A stretch of 36,269 nt of DNA, from the NCBI GenBank assembly GCA_012270555.1, contig JAAXIC010000055.1, forward strand, positions 1 through 36,269, read 5' to 3'. The notes under the pieces were generated by a model. That model did not search any database. It saw only the letters and a list, made by a program, of their open reading frames with translations, and was not told the origin of the DNA. Both the position numbers and the translations under genes were made by a program. The DNA comes from Chloroflexota bacterium. GTDB taxonomy: Bacteria; Chloroflexota; UBA11872; VXOZ01. Below, in pieces: positions 25,603 to 33,477 of this stretch (the first letter of the stretch is position 1; each line of letters starts with the position of its first letter).

Positions 25603-26832
25603 ATGCCTGACACCTTGCGCGGCAATCTGGCGATCGGCCAGTCGGGCGGCCCGACTGCCGTTATCAATGCATCGCTCGTGGGCATGTTGCACGAGGCAAG
25701 CAAGCATGCCGCCATCGAGAACGTCTACGGCCTGCGGCACGGCGTGGAAGGCTTGCTCAAGGAAGACCTGATGGACCTCGGCGGTACCAGCGACGCGGAG
25801 CTGGACCTCATCAAGCACACGCCGGCGGCCGCCCTGGGCTCCTGCCGCCGCAAGCTGCGGCCGGACGACTACGTGCGCATTCTGGAAGTATTTCAGGCCC
25901 AGAACATCCGCTACTTTCTCTATAACGGCGGCAACGATTCCATGGATACGAGCCAGCGCATCGCCGACCTGGCCGCGCGCGAAGGCTATGAGTTGCGCGT
26001 GATCGGCGTGCCGAAGACCATCGACAACGACCTCATGTACACCGATCACTGCCCCGGCTACGGCAGCGCCGCGCGCTACTGCGCGCTGTCGGTCCGCGAC
26101 ATGGGCCGCGACGTGGAAGCGATGGCGGGCTACGATAGGGTTGCCATCTATGAGAGCATGGGCCGTCACGCCGGGTGGCTGACGGCGGCAAGCTGCTTGG
26201 GCAAAGAGAGCCCCATCGACCCGCCGCATCTGGTGTACGTGCCGGAGATACCGTTCAGCGAAGACCGCTTTCTGGATGATATTTCACGTTGCTTCGTTGA
26301 GTTTGGTTTCGCTACGGTGGCGGTCGCCGAGATGCTGATAACGGCGGACGGCGATATTGTTGGCCTCTCGGAGGCTACCGTGAACTCCGATTCCTTTGGT
26401 CACATCATTGTCGCCGGGTGTGCCAACTACCTGGCGCGGCAGGTGCGGGAGCGCCTGGGACTCAAGGCCCGCGCGAATCGTCCCGGCACCCTGCAGCGGT
26501 CGTCCATGATTACGGCCTCCGCCGTAGACCGCGAGGAAGCCTACATGGTCGGGCAGGCAGCGGTGCGGGAAGCCGTGGGCGGCGCCAGCGGTGTCATGAT
26601 TACCTTGGAACGCATAGGCAACGATCCCTACCAGTGCACGACCGGTACGGCGCCGCTGGGAACCGTGGCCAACGCCGAGAACCTTATGCCCCGCGCTTAC
26701 ATGAACAAGGACGGCAACATGCCGTCGGCAGCGTTCGAAGCGTACGCCCGGCCGCTGATCGGCGATCCGCTGCCGCCCGTCGGTCGCTTTGCGTACCGTG
26801 CCGTAGAACGACGGGCGACGGTGGCAGACTGA
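25603..26832 (+). CDS. 6-phosphofructokinase, pyrophosphate-dependent type
   Basis: 409 residues. The PFK active-site segments are clear: the phosphate loop IGQSGGPTAVINASL (11-25), GGNDSMDT (109-116), VPKTIDNDL (136-144) and SMGRHAGWLTAA. Two positions decide the phosphoryl donor in this superfamily. ATP enzymes have Gly in GGDGS and Gly in PGTIDND; here they are Asp112 (GGNDS) and Lys138 (PKTIDND), the pair typical of PPi-using enzymes. It should interconvert fructose 6-phosphate and fructose 1,6-bisphosphate reversibly, although related enzymes also use sedoheptulose 7-phosphate. GGAG lies 7 nt before the ATG. It is the second gene of the operon with the Cgl0159-like aldolase. Confidence 0.93.
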   Translation: MPDTLRGNLAIGQSGGPTAVINASLVGMLHEASKHAAIENVYGLRHGVEGLLKEDLMDLGGTSDAELDLIKHTPAAALGSCRRKLRPDDYVRILEVFQAQNIRYFLYNGGNDSMDTSQRIADLAAREGYELRVIGVPKTIDNDLMYTDHCPGYGSAARYCALSVRDMGRDVEAMAGYDRVAIYESMGRHAGWLTAASCLGKESPIDPPHLVYVPEIPFSEDRFLDDISRCFVEFGFATVAVAEMLITADGDIVGLSEATVNSDSFGHIIVAGCANYLARQVRERLGLKARANRPGTLQRSSMITASAVDREEAYMVGQAAVREAVGGASGVMITLERIGNDPYQCTTGTAPLGTVANAENLMPRAYMNKDGNMPSAAFEAYARPLIGDPLPPVGRFAYRAVERRATVAD

Positions 26833-26875
26833 TAGTTTGCTTGTGTCTGGTTGATTGCTAGAGGGTGTGAAAGGG

Positions 26876-26914
26876 TGTCCGTTCATCCTTCGACAGGCTC
26901 AGGACGAACGGACA
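26876..26914. repeat. Palindromic repeat with CCTTCGACAGGCTCAGG core
   Basis: TGTCCGTT and AACGGACA arms enclose CATCCTTCGACAGGCTCAGG. Same family as the repeats at 19406-19518. Confidence 0.75.
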
Positions 26915-26995
26915 GACTCAGAGTTTGTTGCAAGGTCAGAATTTGTAAAAGGGCCAGATTGCGCCAGAAGACAACAATCCGTCGCAAGGCCATAG

Positions 26996-27053
26996 TCCGT
27001 TCGTGGTGAGCATGCCTGACCTGAGCTTGCCGAAGGATCGAACCATGAACGGA
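26996..27053. repeat. Second repeat of the CTGAGCTTGCCGAAGG type
   Basis: TCCGTTC and GAACGGA arms 58 nt apart enclose CCTGAGCTTGCCGAAGGATCG in the opposite orientation to the repeat at 26876-26914. As in the ispE/cytochrome gap, two inverted copies flank a short unique stretch. The 330-nt gap 26833-27162 between the PFK and DsbB-like genes holds nothing else I can support. Confidence 0.65.
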
Positions 27054-27162
27054 TGCCGACGCTGGGAAGTCTTAACACACCCTCGTAGTGCCCTTGACCG
27101 AGATTGTGGCGTATAGCCGTCACCCCGGCATTGAGCAGCCGGATGAAGGAGTGTCGTAGCTC

Positions 27163-27756
27163 GTGTGGTCCGTGCCGCAAGCGCTTGCAACGCTTACCCT
27201 TATTGCCTTTGCGGCAGTAGCGATCCTTGTGATCGTAGGCGTGTGGAATCGTGTCTCTTCCCCCTCAGATTCAGCGCGTTCGCCTTTCTTGGGCAGCGTC
27301 TGGACTCAGGGCAAAGATTCCGCGCTTAGCATCGCGTGTCTTGTGGCACTCGTGGCGACCCTCGGCAGTCTCTACCTTTCGGAGATTGCCAACTATCCGC
27401 CCTGTACCCTCTGCTGGCTGCAGCGCATTGCCATGTACCCGCTGGTAGTGATTCTTGGCATTGGCGCGCTGCGCGAGGATCGTGCGGTGGGTTGGTATGC
27501 GCTGCCGCTGACGGGCATCGGCGCGGCGCTGGCCTTCTATCACGTGTTGGTGCAGCGTGTACCCGGGTTGGATCAGGCAACAAGCTGCAGCGCGGAGGCG
27601 CCCTGCAACGCCATGTGGGTGCGCGAGTTTGGCTTTGTTTCGATCCCCGTCATGGCGCTCGGCGCCTTTCTGCTCATAGCCGCGCTGGTGCTGGTTGGCA
27701 GAGCAGCCGCTGCCGGCGACGTTGCAGCAGAGAGAAGATCACGCCGCAGACGCTAA
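27163..27756 (+). CDS. DsbB-family disulfide bond formation protein (BdbC-like)
   Basis: 197 residues. After an extra N-terminal membrane helix comes the four-helix DsbB/BdbC core. The first redox pair is Cys81-x2-Cys84 in PPCTLCWLQRIAMYP, where the following Gln-Arg fits the quinone-binding arginine of DsbB. The second pair is Cys142 and Cys148 in the external loop (TSCSAEAPCNAMW). DsbB proteins reoxidise an extracytoplasmic thiol oxidase such as DsbA and pass electrons to quinone. No DsbA-like gene is in the window. The GTG start has AAGGAG about 11 nt upstream. The C-terminal tail (AERRSRRRR) is basic and cytoplasmic. It would help fold the cysteine-rich exported proteins in this region. 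Confidence 0.93.
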   Translation: MWSVPQALATLTLIAFAAVAILVIVGVWNRVSSPSDSARSPFLGSVWTQGKDSALSIACLVALVATLGSLYLSEIANYPPCTLCWLQRIAMYPLVVILGIGALREDRAVGWYALPLTGIGAALAFYHVLVQRVPGLDQATSCSAEAPCNAMWVREFGFVSIPVMALGAFLLIAALVLVGRAAAAGDVAAERRSRRRR

Positions 27757-27918
27757 TGCATGCCCATCCGACGGGGTTGCGGCCCCGCCTACACACGTGG
27801 TTTGTCCAGCACGCGGGCATAAGGTACTATGAGGAATGGCGCATCACGCCGGTGATGCGGGTGCGGACTTTCTGCTAAACTAACGGCTTGGTTTAGCTTG
27901 CGTTTGAGGGAGGCATGC

Positions 27919-29220
27919 ATGCCAGTTACAGCCGTGGTTGGAGCCCAGTGGGGTGATGAGGGCAAGGGGCACGTGGTGGATTTCATGGCCTCGCAGGCCC
28001 ACATGGTGATTCGCTTTCAAGGGGGGGACAACGCGGGTCATACGGTAGTAAACAACCACGGCAAGTTTGCGCTGCATCTCTTCCCGTGCGGAATCTTCTA
28101 TCCGCACGTGCACAACGTCCTCGGCACGGGTATGGCCATTAATCCGCAGTCATTCCTCGAAGAAATGACGATGCTGAATGACGCGGGTCTGGAGACGCCA
28201 TCAAGCCGCCTGCATATCTCGGAACGGGCACAGGTGGTGATGCCGTACCACGTGCTCATCGACGGCCTCGAGGAAGAGGCCCGCGGCAAGCACGCTCAGG
28301 GCACCACCAAGCGCGGCATCGGCCCGTGCTATACGGACAAGGCGGCGCGTGTGGGACTGCGCATGGGCGATCTCACCGACGCAGGGCACCTGCGGGAGTA
28401 CTTGCGCCACGTGATGGACGTGAAGAATCGCTTGCTGACGCGCGTCTACGACCACGACCCGCTCTGCTATGACGACGTGCTGGAGCAGGCGCTGGCCTGG
28501 GGCAAGCAACTCGCTCCGTACATCAAGAACACGCATCCTCTGGTACAGCAGGCGTTGCGCGAAGATAAGACGATACTTTTGGAAGGCCAACTGGGCGCGC
28601 TGCGCGACGTCAACTGGGGCATTTATCCTTATGTCACGTCTTCGTCGCCCATCGCCGGTGGCGCTGCCACCGGCGCGGGCGTGCCGCCGCATCGGATCAA
28701 TAACATCATCGGTGTGGTGAAAGCCTACACCACGGCGGTGGGCGAAGGACCGGTGCCAACCGAGCTCGACGGCGAGATGGAGAGAACTTTGCGAGAAGTC
28801 GGCGAGGAGTACGGCGCAACGACCGGACGCCCCCGCCGCTGCGGCTGGTTCGATGCCGTGGCCGTGCGCTATGCCGCCGAACTGTGCGGTTTCTCTTCCA
28901 TTGCCGTCACGAAGATCGACGTGCTCGACCAACTGCCGACGCTCAAGCTCTGCGTGGCCTACGACGTGGACGGCACACGCTATGAGACGGTACCGGATAC
29001 ACGCCTGATGGCGCGGGCGCAACCGGTATACGAGGAGTTTCCCGGCTGGCAAGCGTCAACAACGGAGGCACGGGCGTGGCACGATCTGCCGCCCAATGCC
29101 CAGGCCTACTTGGAACGCATTAGCGAGTTGACCGGCGGTCTGCCGATCTCCATGGTAGGGGTTGGACCGCACCGCAACGATACGCTGGTGGTAGACGGGC
29201 AGCATTACGAAGTGGCCTAG
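27919..29220 (+). CDS. purA: Adenylosuccinate synthetase
   Basis: 433 residues from the ATG at 27919, preceded by GAGGGAGG at about 27906-27913; an upstream in-frame TTG at 27898 lacks such a site. The GTP loop is GAQWGDEGKGH with catalytic Asp13, and His41 lies in GGDNAGHTVV; both match the E. coli enzyme's acid-base pair, as does the total length. Other family blocks are GTTKRGIGPCYTDKAAR, LLEGQLGALRDVNWGIYPYVTSSSP and TGRPRRCGWFD. It makes adenylosuccinate from IMP, aspartate and GTP, the committed step to AMP. One small difference is GKGHVVD for the common GKGKIVD. A Gfo/Idh gene follows after 83 nt. Confidence 0.97.
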   Translation: MPVTAVVGAQWGDEGKGHVVDFMASQAHMVIRFQGGDNAGHTVVNNHGKFALHLFPCGIFYPHVHNVLGTGMAINPQSFLEEMTMLNDAGLETPSSRLHISERAQVVMPYHVLIDGLEEEARGKHAQGTTKRGIGPCYTDKAARVGLRMGDLTDAGHLREYLRHVMDVKNRLLTRVYDHDPLCYDDVLEQALAWGKQLAPYIKNTHPLVQQALREDKTILLEGQLGALRDVNWGIYPYVTSSSPIAGGAATGAGVPPHRINNIIGVVKAYTTAVGEGPVPTELDGEMERTLREVGEEYGATTGRPRRCGWFDAVAVRYAAELCGFSSIAVTKIDVLDQLPTLKLCVAYDVDGTRYETVPDTRLMARAQPVYEEFPGWQASTTEARAWHDLPPNAQAYLERISELTGGLPISMVGVGPHRNDTLVVDGQHYEVA

Positions 29221-29303
29221 AGCAAATTCGATGCCGATGCGCTTCACAGGGTGCCTCGGCAAGAACGCAAGACGCGAGTGAGTAGAAGGAGGGACGGTAC
29301 AGC

Positions 29304-30371
29304 ATGGCTGCACAACAAGCGATTGGGTTTGGCGTGATCGGCGCCGGGGGCATTGCCGGTTCCCACACGCAGGCAATCAAGGACGCCGCCGGAGCGGAAT
29401 TGATCGGCATCGGCGACGTGGAGCCGCAGTTTGCGGTAGGCCTCGCGGAGAAACATAACGTCACGGCCTACGGCTCGGTTGAGGAGTTGCTTGCCGATGA
29501 CGCCATTCAGGTGGTGAACATCTGCACACCCACCGGCACCCACGCCGAGTTGGGCATCCAAGCGGCGGAGGCCGGCAAGCACGTCATTTGCGAGAAGCCC
29601 TTGGACGTTACCCTGGAGAAGGCCGACGCTTTGATTGCGGCGTGCCGCGAGCATGACGTCAAGCTGATGGCGATCTTCCAGTCCCGCCTGCATCCGCTCT
29701 ACGCCAAGGTGAAAGAGACCATTGCGTCCGGCCGTTTGGGCCGTGTCTTCTACGCCGACGTGCAACTCTACTGGCTGCGCACGGCGGAGTATTTCGCCGG
29801 CGGCGGACCGGTCAGTTGGCGCGGCACCTATAAGTTCGACGGCGGCGGCGCGTCCATGAACCAGGGCATCCACAGCATCGATCTCTTGCAGTGGATCATG
29901 GGGCCGGTGGCATCGCTGACGGCGAATCTCGGCACCTTCACCCACGACATCGAGACGGAAGACCTGGCCGTGGTGAACGCGCGCTTTGCGAACGGCTCGT
30001 TCGGCAACATGGTCTTCACCACCTCGGCCTATCCGGGGCTCGACCATAACTTCCACTTCTTTGGCGAAAAGGGCAGCATCTGCCTGACGAACGCCGGGGT
30101 CGTTACCTGGCGCATCCAGGGCGACCGGGAAGAAGAGGAAGAGCAGGAGATGAAGTCCGGCTACTCCGCGCGCATGACCGCGGCTGCCGACCCCACGGTC
30201 AAGGGGTGGAACGGCCACCAGGTGCAGGTGGAAGACATGGTAGCGGCCATCCACGAGGGACGCCCGCCCGCGATTACGGGTGAAGAGGCCCGCCACGCGC
30301 TGGAGATCGCCTGTGGCATCCAAAAGGCCGGCAAGATCTCACCCGCGCCGGTGACGTTCCCGCTAGACTAG
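29304..30371 (+). CDS. Gfo/Idh/MocA family oxidoreductase (second copy, divergent)
   Basis: 355 residues. The nucleotide-binding turn is GFGVIGAGGIAGSH (8-21), the EKP motif is CEKPLDV (96-102, Lys98), and the C-terminal domain has GGASMNQGIHSIDLLQWIMG with the active-site histidine. It resembles sugar or polyol dehydrogenases of the family but is only distantly like the copy at 21912-22889, so the two likely use different substrates. An acidic insert (GDREEEEEQEMKSG) interrupts the C-terminal domain and is probably a surface loop. The ATG follows AAGGAGGGA at good spacing. A strong hairpin terminator follows the stop codon. It may share a transcript with purA, 83 nt upstream. Confidence 0.93.
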   Translation: MAAQQAIGFGVIGAGGIAGSHTQAIKDAAGAELIGIGDVEPQFAVGLAEKHNVTAYGSVEELLADDAIQVVNICTPTGTHAELGIQAAEAGKHVICEKPLDVTLEKADALIAACREHDVKLMAIFQSRLHPLYAKVKETIASGRLGRVFYADVQLYWLRTAEYFAGGGPVSWRGTYKFDGGGASMNQGIHSIDLLQWIMGPVASLTANLGTFTHDIETEDLAVVNARFANGSFGNMVFTTSAYPGLDHNFHFFGEKGSICLTNAGVVTWRIQGDREEEEEQEMKSGYSARMTAAADPTVKGWNGHQVQVEDMVAAIHEGRPPAITGEEARHALEIACGIQKAGKISPAPVTFPLD

Positions 30372-30392
30372 ACCGCAAACAGCAAGGGAATA

Positions 30393-30430
30393 GGCAAAGG
30401 GGGGCTAGCGCAAGCGCAGCCCCCCTTTGC
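30393..30430. terminator. Strong hairpin terminator between convergent genes
   Basis: GCAAAGGGGGGCT pairs perfectly with AGCCCCCCTTTGC (13 bp), and the 12-nt loop contains a further small GCG/CGC pairing. The flanking A- and T-containing ends (GCAAAG/CTTTGC) suit both directions. It lies 22 nt after the Gfo/Idh stop and 17 nt before the end of the minus-strand gene. Confidence 0.8.
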
Positions 30431-30446
30431 TTATGCGTTGCTGGCT

Positions 30447-31184
30447 TTAGCTTTCACTTCCGCAGCTATCTTGCGGAGAGTGGGATCTCACGCCTGTCCG
30501 CGCATATTGGTAGGCGTTCCCCTGCTTGCCGACGACTTCAATTGCCCCCATGTGGCGCAGGCAGTAGGCGATCTTTTGTCCCTGGCTGCGGCGCACGCCA
30601 AAGCGCGCGGCAATATTGCTGCTGGTGAAGGGGTCCGGCAGTGTCGTTGGCAGCAGGGCGGCAAAGTCGGCCGGACCGTGAAAGCGGTGTTGGGACTCCA
30701 CGCCGACGAGAATCTGGTCGTGAATGCTCCACCCCCGCCGCCGCCAACTGCCGCGGCCGTCCTGTTGGCGCGATTCTTCAACCTCGACGAGCAGTACCTC
30801 CAACGCAAACCGCGGGTACGCGATGAGGTGCGGGATGCTCACAAGCTCATCGAAGATGTCCAATAACCTGCCGCGCTTGGGTGAGCGCCGCCGGCTGAGC
30901 ACGGTGGAGCCGTCGCGGTCCAGCCGCACGATCCACTTTAGCGTCGGAATCGGATGCACCAGGCGCACCGGGTGGTTTTGCAGCAGTGTGGCGAGCTTGC
31001 GTTTGATGGCGGAGAAGTTCCGCGTCTGGATCTCGATGAGTTCCTCGCCGCGTACCAGGTCAACCACGTAGCCGTCTACGGGCTGTTCTGTCCTGTCATC
31101 CGGCGCGGCGTACCAGTCCTTGAGCGCCGCGTGCAGCGATTTCTCCCGGTACGTGCCGATGGTTGGCGCGGGTGCGGTGTTCAC
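30447..31184 (-). CDS. Uncharacterised protein, possible nuclease-like N-domain plus C-terminal winged helix
   Basis: 245 residues from the GTG at 31184, which puts it 10 nt after the stop of the upstream gene; an open frame continues to 31274 but would overlap that gene. The first part has Glu15 in a helix (REKSLHAALKDWY), then GYVVDLVRGEELIEIQTRNF with Asp42, Glu51 and Gln53, followed by a helix and strand (HPVRLVHPI). This spacing recalls the PD-(D/E)xK nuclease core with an ExQ variant, but that is an inference from pattern. The end (SSNIAARFGVRRSQGQKIAYCL ... GNAYQYA) looks like a winged helix-turn-helix. The middle is basic. It is co-transcribed with the deacetylase-like gene. Confidence 0.7.
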   Translation of the reverse strand: MNTAPAPTIGTYREKSLHAALKDWYAAPDDRTEQPVDGYVVDLVRGEELIEIQTRNFSAIKRKLATLLQNHPVRLVHPIPTLKWIVRLDRDGSTVLSRRRSPKRGRLLDIFDELVSIPHLIAYPRFALEVLLVEVEESRQQDGRGSWRRRGWSIHDQILVGVESQHRFHGPADFAALLPTTLPDPFTSSNIAARFGVRRSQGQKIAYCLRHMGAIEVVGKQGNAYQYARTGVRSHSPQDSCGSES

Positions 31185-31194
31185 GGGTGAACTA

Positions 31195-32202
31195 TCAGAC
31201 AGGGTCCGCGGCGCTGATCCGCATCCGCTGGCCGTCGTGCACCGGCAGCGTAAAGCGCAGGCGGCCTTCGCCAAGTACGGTCACATCAGACACGGGGGCG
31301 CCGTCGCTGGTCACCAACGGCATCTGCCAGGCGGGCGGCACGTCCATGGTGAAGGTGAGTTCCCGGTTCTGCACGCGCTCCGGTATGCGCGGCGCTTCCA
31401 TCCAAAACGTGATTGCGTCGTCAGTGGCGCGGTATCCGCGCGGGTGGGCGGCGCGGCGTAGCAGAATGTAGTCAATCACCTCATCCGGCGTAGCGCGCCA
31501 CACGTCGCCGACTTCCGCTACTTTCGCAAAGCGTTCGGCAAGCAGCGCGGGGGTGATGTCGCGTTCCGGGTCAGCCGGTTCCTCCGACACCAGCCGCGCG
31601 CTATCCACCAGCCAGCCTTCCGTATCCCGAGCCTGGTGCAGCCGCCAGTACGGATCGTAGGTCCGGGCAGGCAGCGGCAGGCCTTCCACCGTGTACATGG
31701 CAGACCGACCCAGCGCATGGAAGTCCTCATCGACGTGGTTGTAGTTCAGGCGGTCTTCCAGGATAAAGACTCCCAGGTAGCCGGCTTGCTGTATCTCCGC
31801 CGGCGTGAATCCGTGGTGATGGTCTATGGTCGATACCGTGAGCACCATAACCGGCGCACCCACCAGTTGCTCCAGCGCTACCCGCGCTTCCCGCGTAGGG
31901 GCGCCCCTTGTGGGCGCCCGCTCGCCCTCACAACTCGGCCCCAGACTGGCAACACTCCAACCATGGCGCTGCAATTCCTGGATCTCCCCCACGTTCAGGT
32001 AGCGCCCATGCTCGCTGCCGCGAGAGCTAAGACGAAGCTGGCCGTCCTCTGCGAGCAGCTCCGCATCCAACGCCACCATTCCGGGAATGCCATGCTGCCG
32101 GTGCAACGGTACGGCATGCTCCAGCAAAGACTGTACTGCTTCGTCATAGGTGACGGAGTACACCCAACGCCAACCGTGCTTCCAGGTCTCTACACGCAGC
32201 AC
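31195..32202 (-). CDS. Polysaccharide deacetylase-like (NodB-fold) protein, probably inactive
   Basis: 335 residues from the GTG at 32202, which has AGGAG 7 nt upstream; an upstream TTG at 32232 lacks one. The opening YSVTYDEAVQSLLEHAVPLHRQHGIPGMVAL and YLNVGEIQELQRHGWSVASL fit NodB-type carbohydrate esterases (xTFDDG, then helix, then EIGSHxxxH). The catalytic features are eroded: DDG is DEA (Asp20, Glu21), and the metal-binding HxxxH is replaced around residues 85-90 (ASLGPS). A 10-residue stretch (95-104, RAPTRGAPTR) is encoded by a palindromic repeat unit. The C-terminal 150 residues look beta-rich (TFTMDVPPAWQMPLV ... GRLRFTLPV). It may bind sugar rather than deacetylate it. No signal peptide is visible. 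It is coupled to the nuclease-like gene. Confidence 0.75.
   Translation of the reverse strand: MLRVETWKHGWRWVYSVTYDEAVQSLLEHAVPLHRQHGIPGMVALDAELLAEDGQLRLSSRGSEHGRYLNVGEIQELQRHGWSVASLGPSCEGERAPTRGAPTREARVALEQLVGAPVMVLTVSTIDHHHGFTPAEIQQAGYLGVFILEDRLNYNHVDEDFHALGRSAMYTVEGLPLPARTYDPYWRLHQARDTEGWLVDSARLVSEEPADPERDITPALLAERFAKVAEVGDVWRATPDEVIDYILLRRAAHPRGYRATDDAITFWMEAPRIPERVQNRELTFTMDVPPAWQMPLVTSDGAPVSDVTVLGEGRLRFTLPVHDGQRMRISAADPV
31895..31921. repeat. Palindromic repeat unit inside a coding region
   Basis: GTAGGGGCGCCCCTTGTGG followed by GCGCCCGC. GGGCGCCC arms pair around CTTGT. This is the same kind of unit usually found between genes in such genomes. It lies in frame within the deacetylase-like gene and encodes residues 95-104. 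Confidence 0.7.
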
Positions 32203-32222
32203 GCCGCTACTCCTCTCATCGC

Positions 32223-32240
32223 GTTCTTGCAAACAAGAAC
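32223..32240. promoter_or_regulatory. Perfect small hairpin upstream of the deacetylase-like gene
   Basis: GTTCTTG-CAAA-CAAGAAC has 7-bp perfect arms, 21 nt before the GTG start of the minus-strand gene. It could be an operator or an mRNA hairpin in the leader. No matching regulator is known. Confidence 0.3.
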
Positions 32241-32260
32241 ACGTACGCTCTCAGCCGTCA

Positions 32261-32297
32261 CTCCCGCGAAAGCTCGCCCCGTGCAGGGGCGCGGGAG
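32261..32297. repeat. Compound palindromic repeat (CTCCCGCG...CGCGGGAG)
   Basis: Outer arms CTCCCGCG and CGCGGGAG, with inner arms GCCCC and GGGGC around GTGCA. It belongs to the widespread CGTCATTCCCGCGAAAGC type of intergenic repeat. The 285-nt gap 32203-32487 holds this repeat, the 18-nt hairpin and the promoters of two divergent genes. Confidence 0.65.
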
Positions 32298-32487
32298 TCC
32301 ATCTTTGTGCCATCTACCAACACCTGCGCCGTATCACACGCGAGGCAGACTTCGCGCGGGTCTACAGTCAGTTGGGCAGTGAATTTCACCCTAAAGGTAA
32401 CCTAAACTGGAGAGAAATGCACAGGCTTTTTCTTCTGAAACTAGAATAGGGACTATCGTGCCTGCCAGGAACTGACGGAGGACTGGA

Positions 32488-33294
32488 ATGGCTAACCTAG
32501 AGTTGACGACGCGTTTTCTCATTCACGAGCCCCGTGCGCCGGACTTGCCATACCGCGAAGAGCACTTCGGCTTCAAATACGCATCGCTGAGCATCCCTCC
32601 TACAGAAGCCGCCATCGTGCTCGTGGACTGCTGGGATGAGCCGACCATTGCGAGCCACGGCGAGCGTTCCGCCCAGATCTGCCGCGACCTTATTGGGCCG
32701 CTGTTGGACGTGTGCCGCGCGTTAGGCGTGACGATTGTGCACGCGCCGTCGCCGCCGGTGGCGGAGAAGTTTCCCCAGCGGTTGCGGTACGCCAGTGACA
32801 GCGAACTCTCTCCCCCGCGTAAGCCCGTGCCGGACTGGCCGCCGCCCGACTTTGCACAGCGCAAAGGCGAATGGGCGAGCCTGGAAGCGCACTACGGTGA
32901 GGAGTGGCTGCCTCTCCGGCAACAACATGAAAAAGCCCGGTCAATTGACCTCTCGGTTTGGCCTGCGGACGAGGACTTTGTGATCGCCACCGGCGAGCAA
33001 CTGCACCGCCTGTGCCGGGACAAGAAGCTGCGCTACCTCTTCTATGCCGGATTTGCCGCCAACTACTGCGTGCCGCACCGCGATTATGGTGTCTTCGCCA
33101 TGCGCGAACGCGGCTACTGCATCATCGTGCTGCGGGACTGCACGACGAGCATCGGCGCGCCGGGACTGCCTCACGACCTCTGCACGGAGGAGGTATTTCA
33201 TCACCTTGAGTCGCGCAGCCTTGCGGGGTCGATCACGTCAGAGGAGTTCACGGCTGCGGCCCAACGCGTAATCGGAGCAGCACAGACGACATGA
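32488..33294 (+). CDS. Isochorismatase-like cysteine hydrolase
   Basis: 268 residues. The family core is visible: AAIVLVDCWDEPTI with the catalytic Asp47, and YLFYAGFAANYCVPHRDYG with the nucleophile Cys194 after the GFAxNxC turn, then a C-terminal IIVLRDCTTS strand. The lysine of the triad is not assigned with certainty. Members hydrolyse isochorismate, nicotinamide, carbamoyl compounds or other amides. This one has an N-terminal extension of about 40 residues and an insert (about 90-160, rich in Pro and charged residues), so it is larger than the usual 180-220. GGAGG lies 8 nt upstream of the ATG. A strong terminator follows. The substrate is unknown. Confidence 0.9.
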   Translation: MANLELTTRFLIHEPRAPDLPYREEHFGFKYASLSIPPTEAAIVLVDCWDEPTIASHGERSAQICRDLIGPLLDVCRALGVTIVHAPSPPVAEKFPQRLRYASDSELSPPRKPVPDWPPPDFAQRKGEWASLEAHYGEEWLPLRQQHEKARSIDLSVWPADEDFVIATGEQLHRLCRDKKLRYLFYAGFAANYCVPHRDYGVFAMRERGYCIIVLRDCTTSIGAPGLPHDLCTEEVFHHLESRSLAGSITSEEFTAAAQRVIGAAQTT

Positions 33295-33301
33295 CAATAA
33301 A

Positions 33302-33333
33302 AAGAGGGAGGCACGCCCCGATGCCTCCCTCTT
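33302..33333 (+). terminator. Hairpin terminator after the isochorismatase-like gene
   Basis: AAGAGGGAGGCA and TGCCTCCCTCTT pair perfectly over 12 bp with an 8-nt loop, 7 nt after the stop. A T-rich stretch (GATTTTCTTTCT) begins shortly after. It can act in both directions because A-runs precede it. Confidence 0.8.
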
Positions 33334-33376
33334 CGGTGGATTTTCTTTCTGCGCGTCCTTTGGGAGCCTTTCACGT

Positions 33377-33404
33377 GTAGGGGCGGTTCGCGAACCGCCC
33401 CTAC
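33377..33404. repeat. Perfect 28-bp palindrome GTAGGGGCGGTTCG/CGAACCGCCCCTAC
   Basis: The 14-nt half-sites are exactly complementary. It lies between the isochorismatase terminator and the end of the solute-binding gene. This is a common bacterial repeat unit and shares GTAGGGGCG with the repeat inside the deacetylase-like gene. Confidence 0.8.
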
Positions 33405-33477
33405 GTTGTGCCTAACTGGTTTGCGGCCCCAATAGTCGGCTGGATCCGCGCACAACGAGCGATTTGTCTTCTGCTCG

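Noticed and set aside
29244-30323. 359-codon minus-strand open frame opposite the second Gfo/Idh gene
   Set aside because: Antisense shadow of a recognised oxidoreductase; no conserved motif in the translation.
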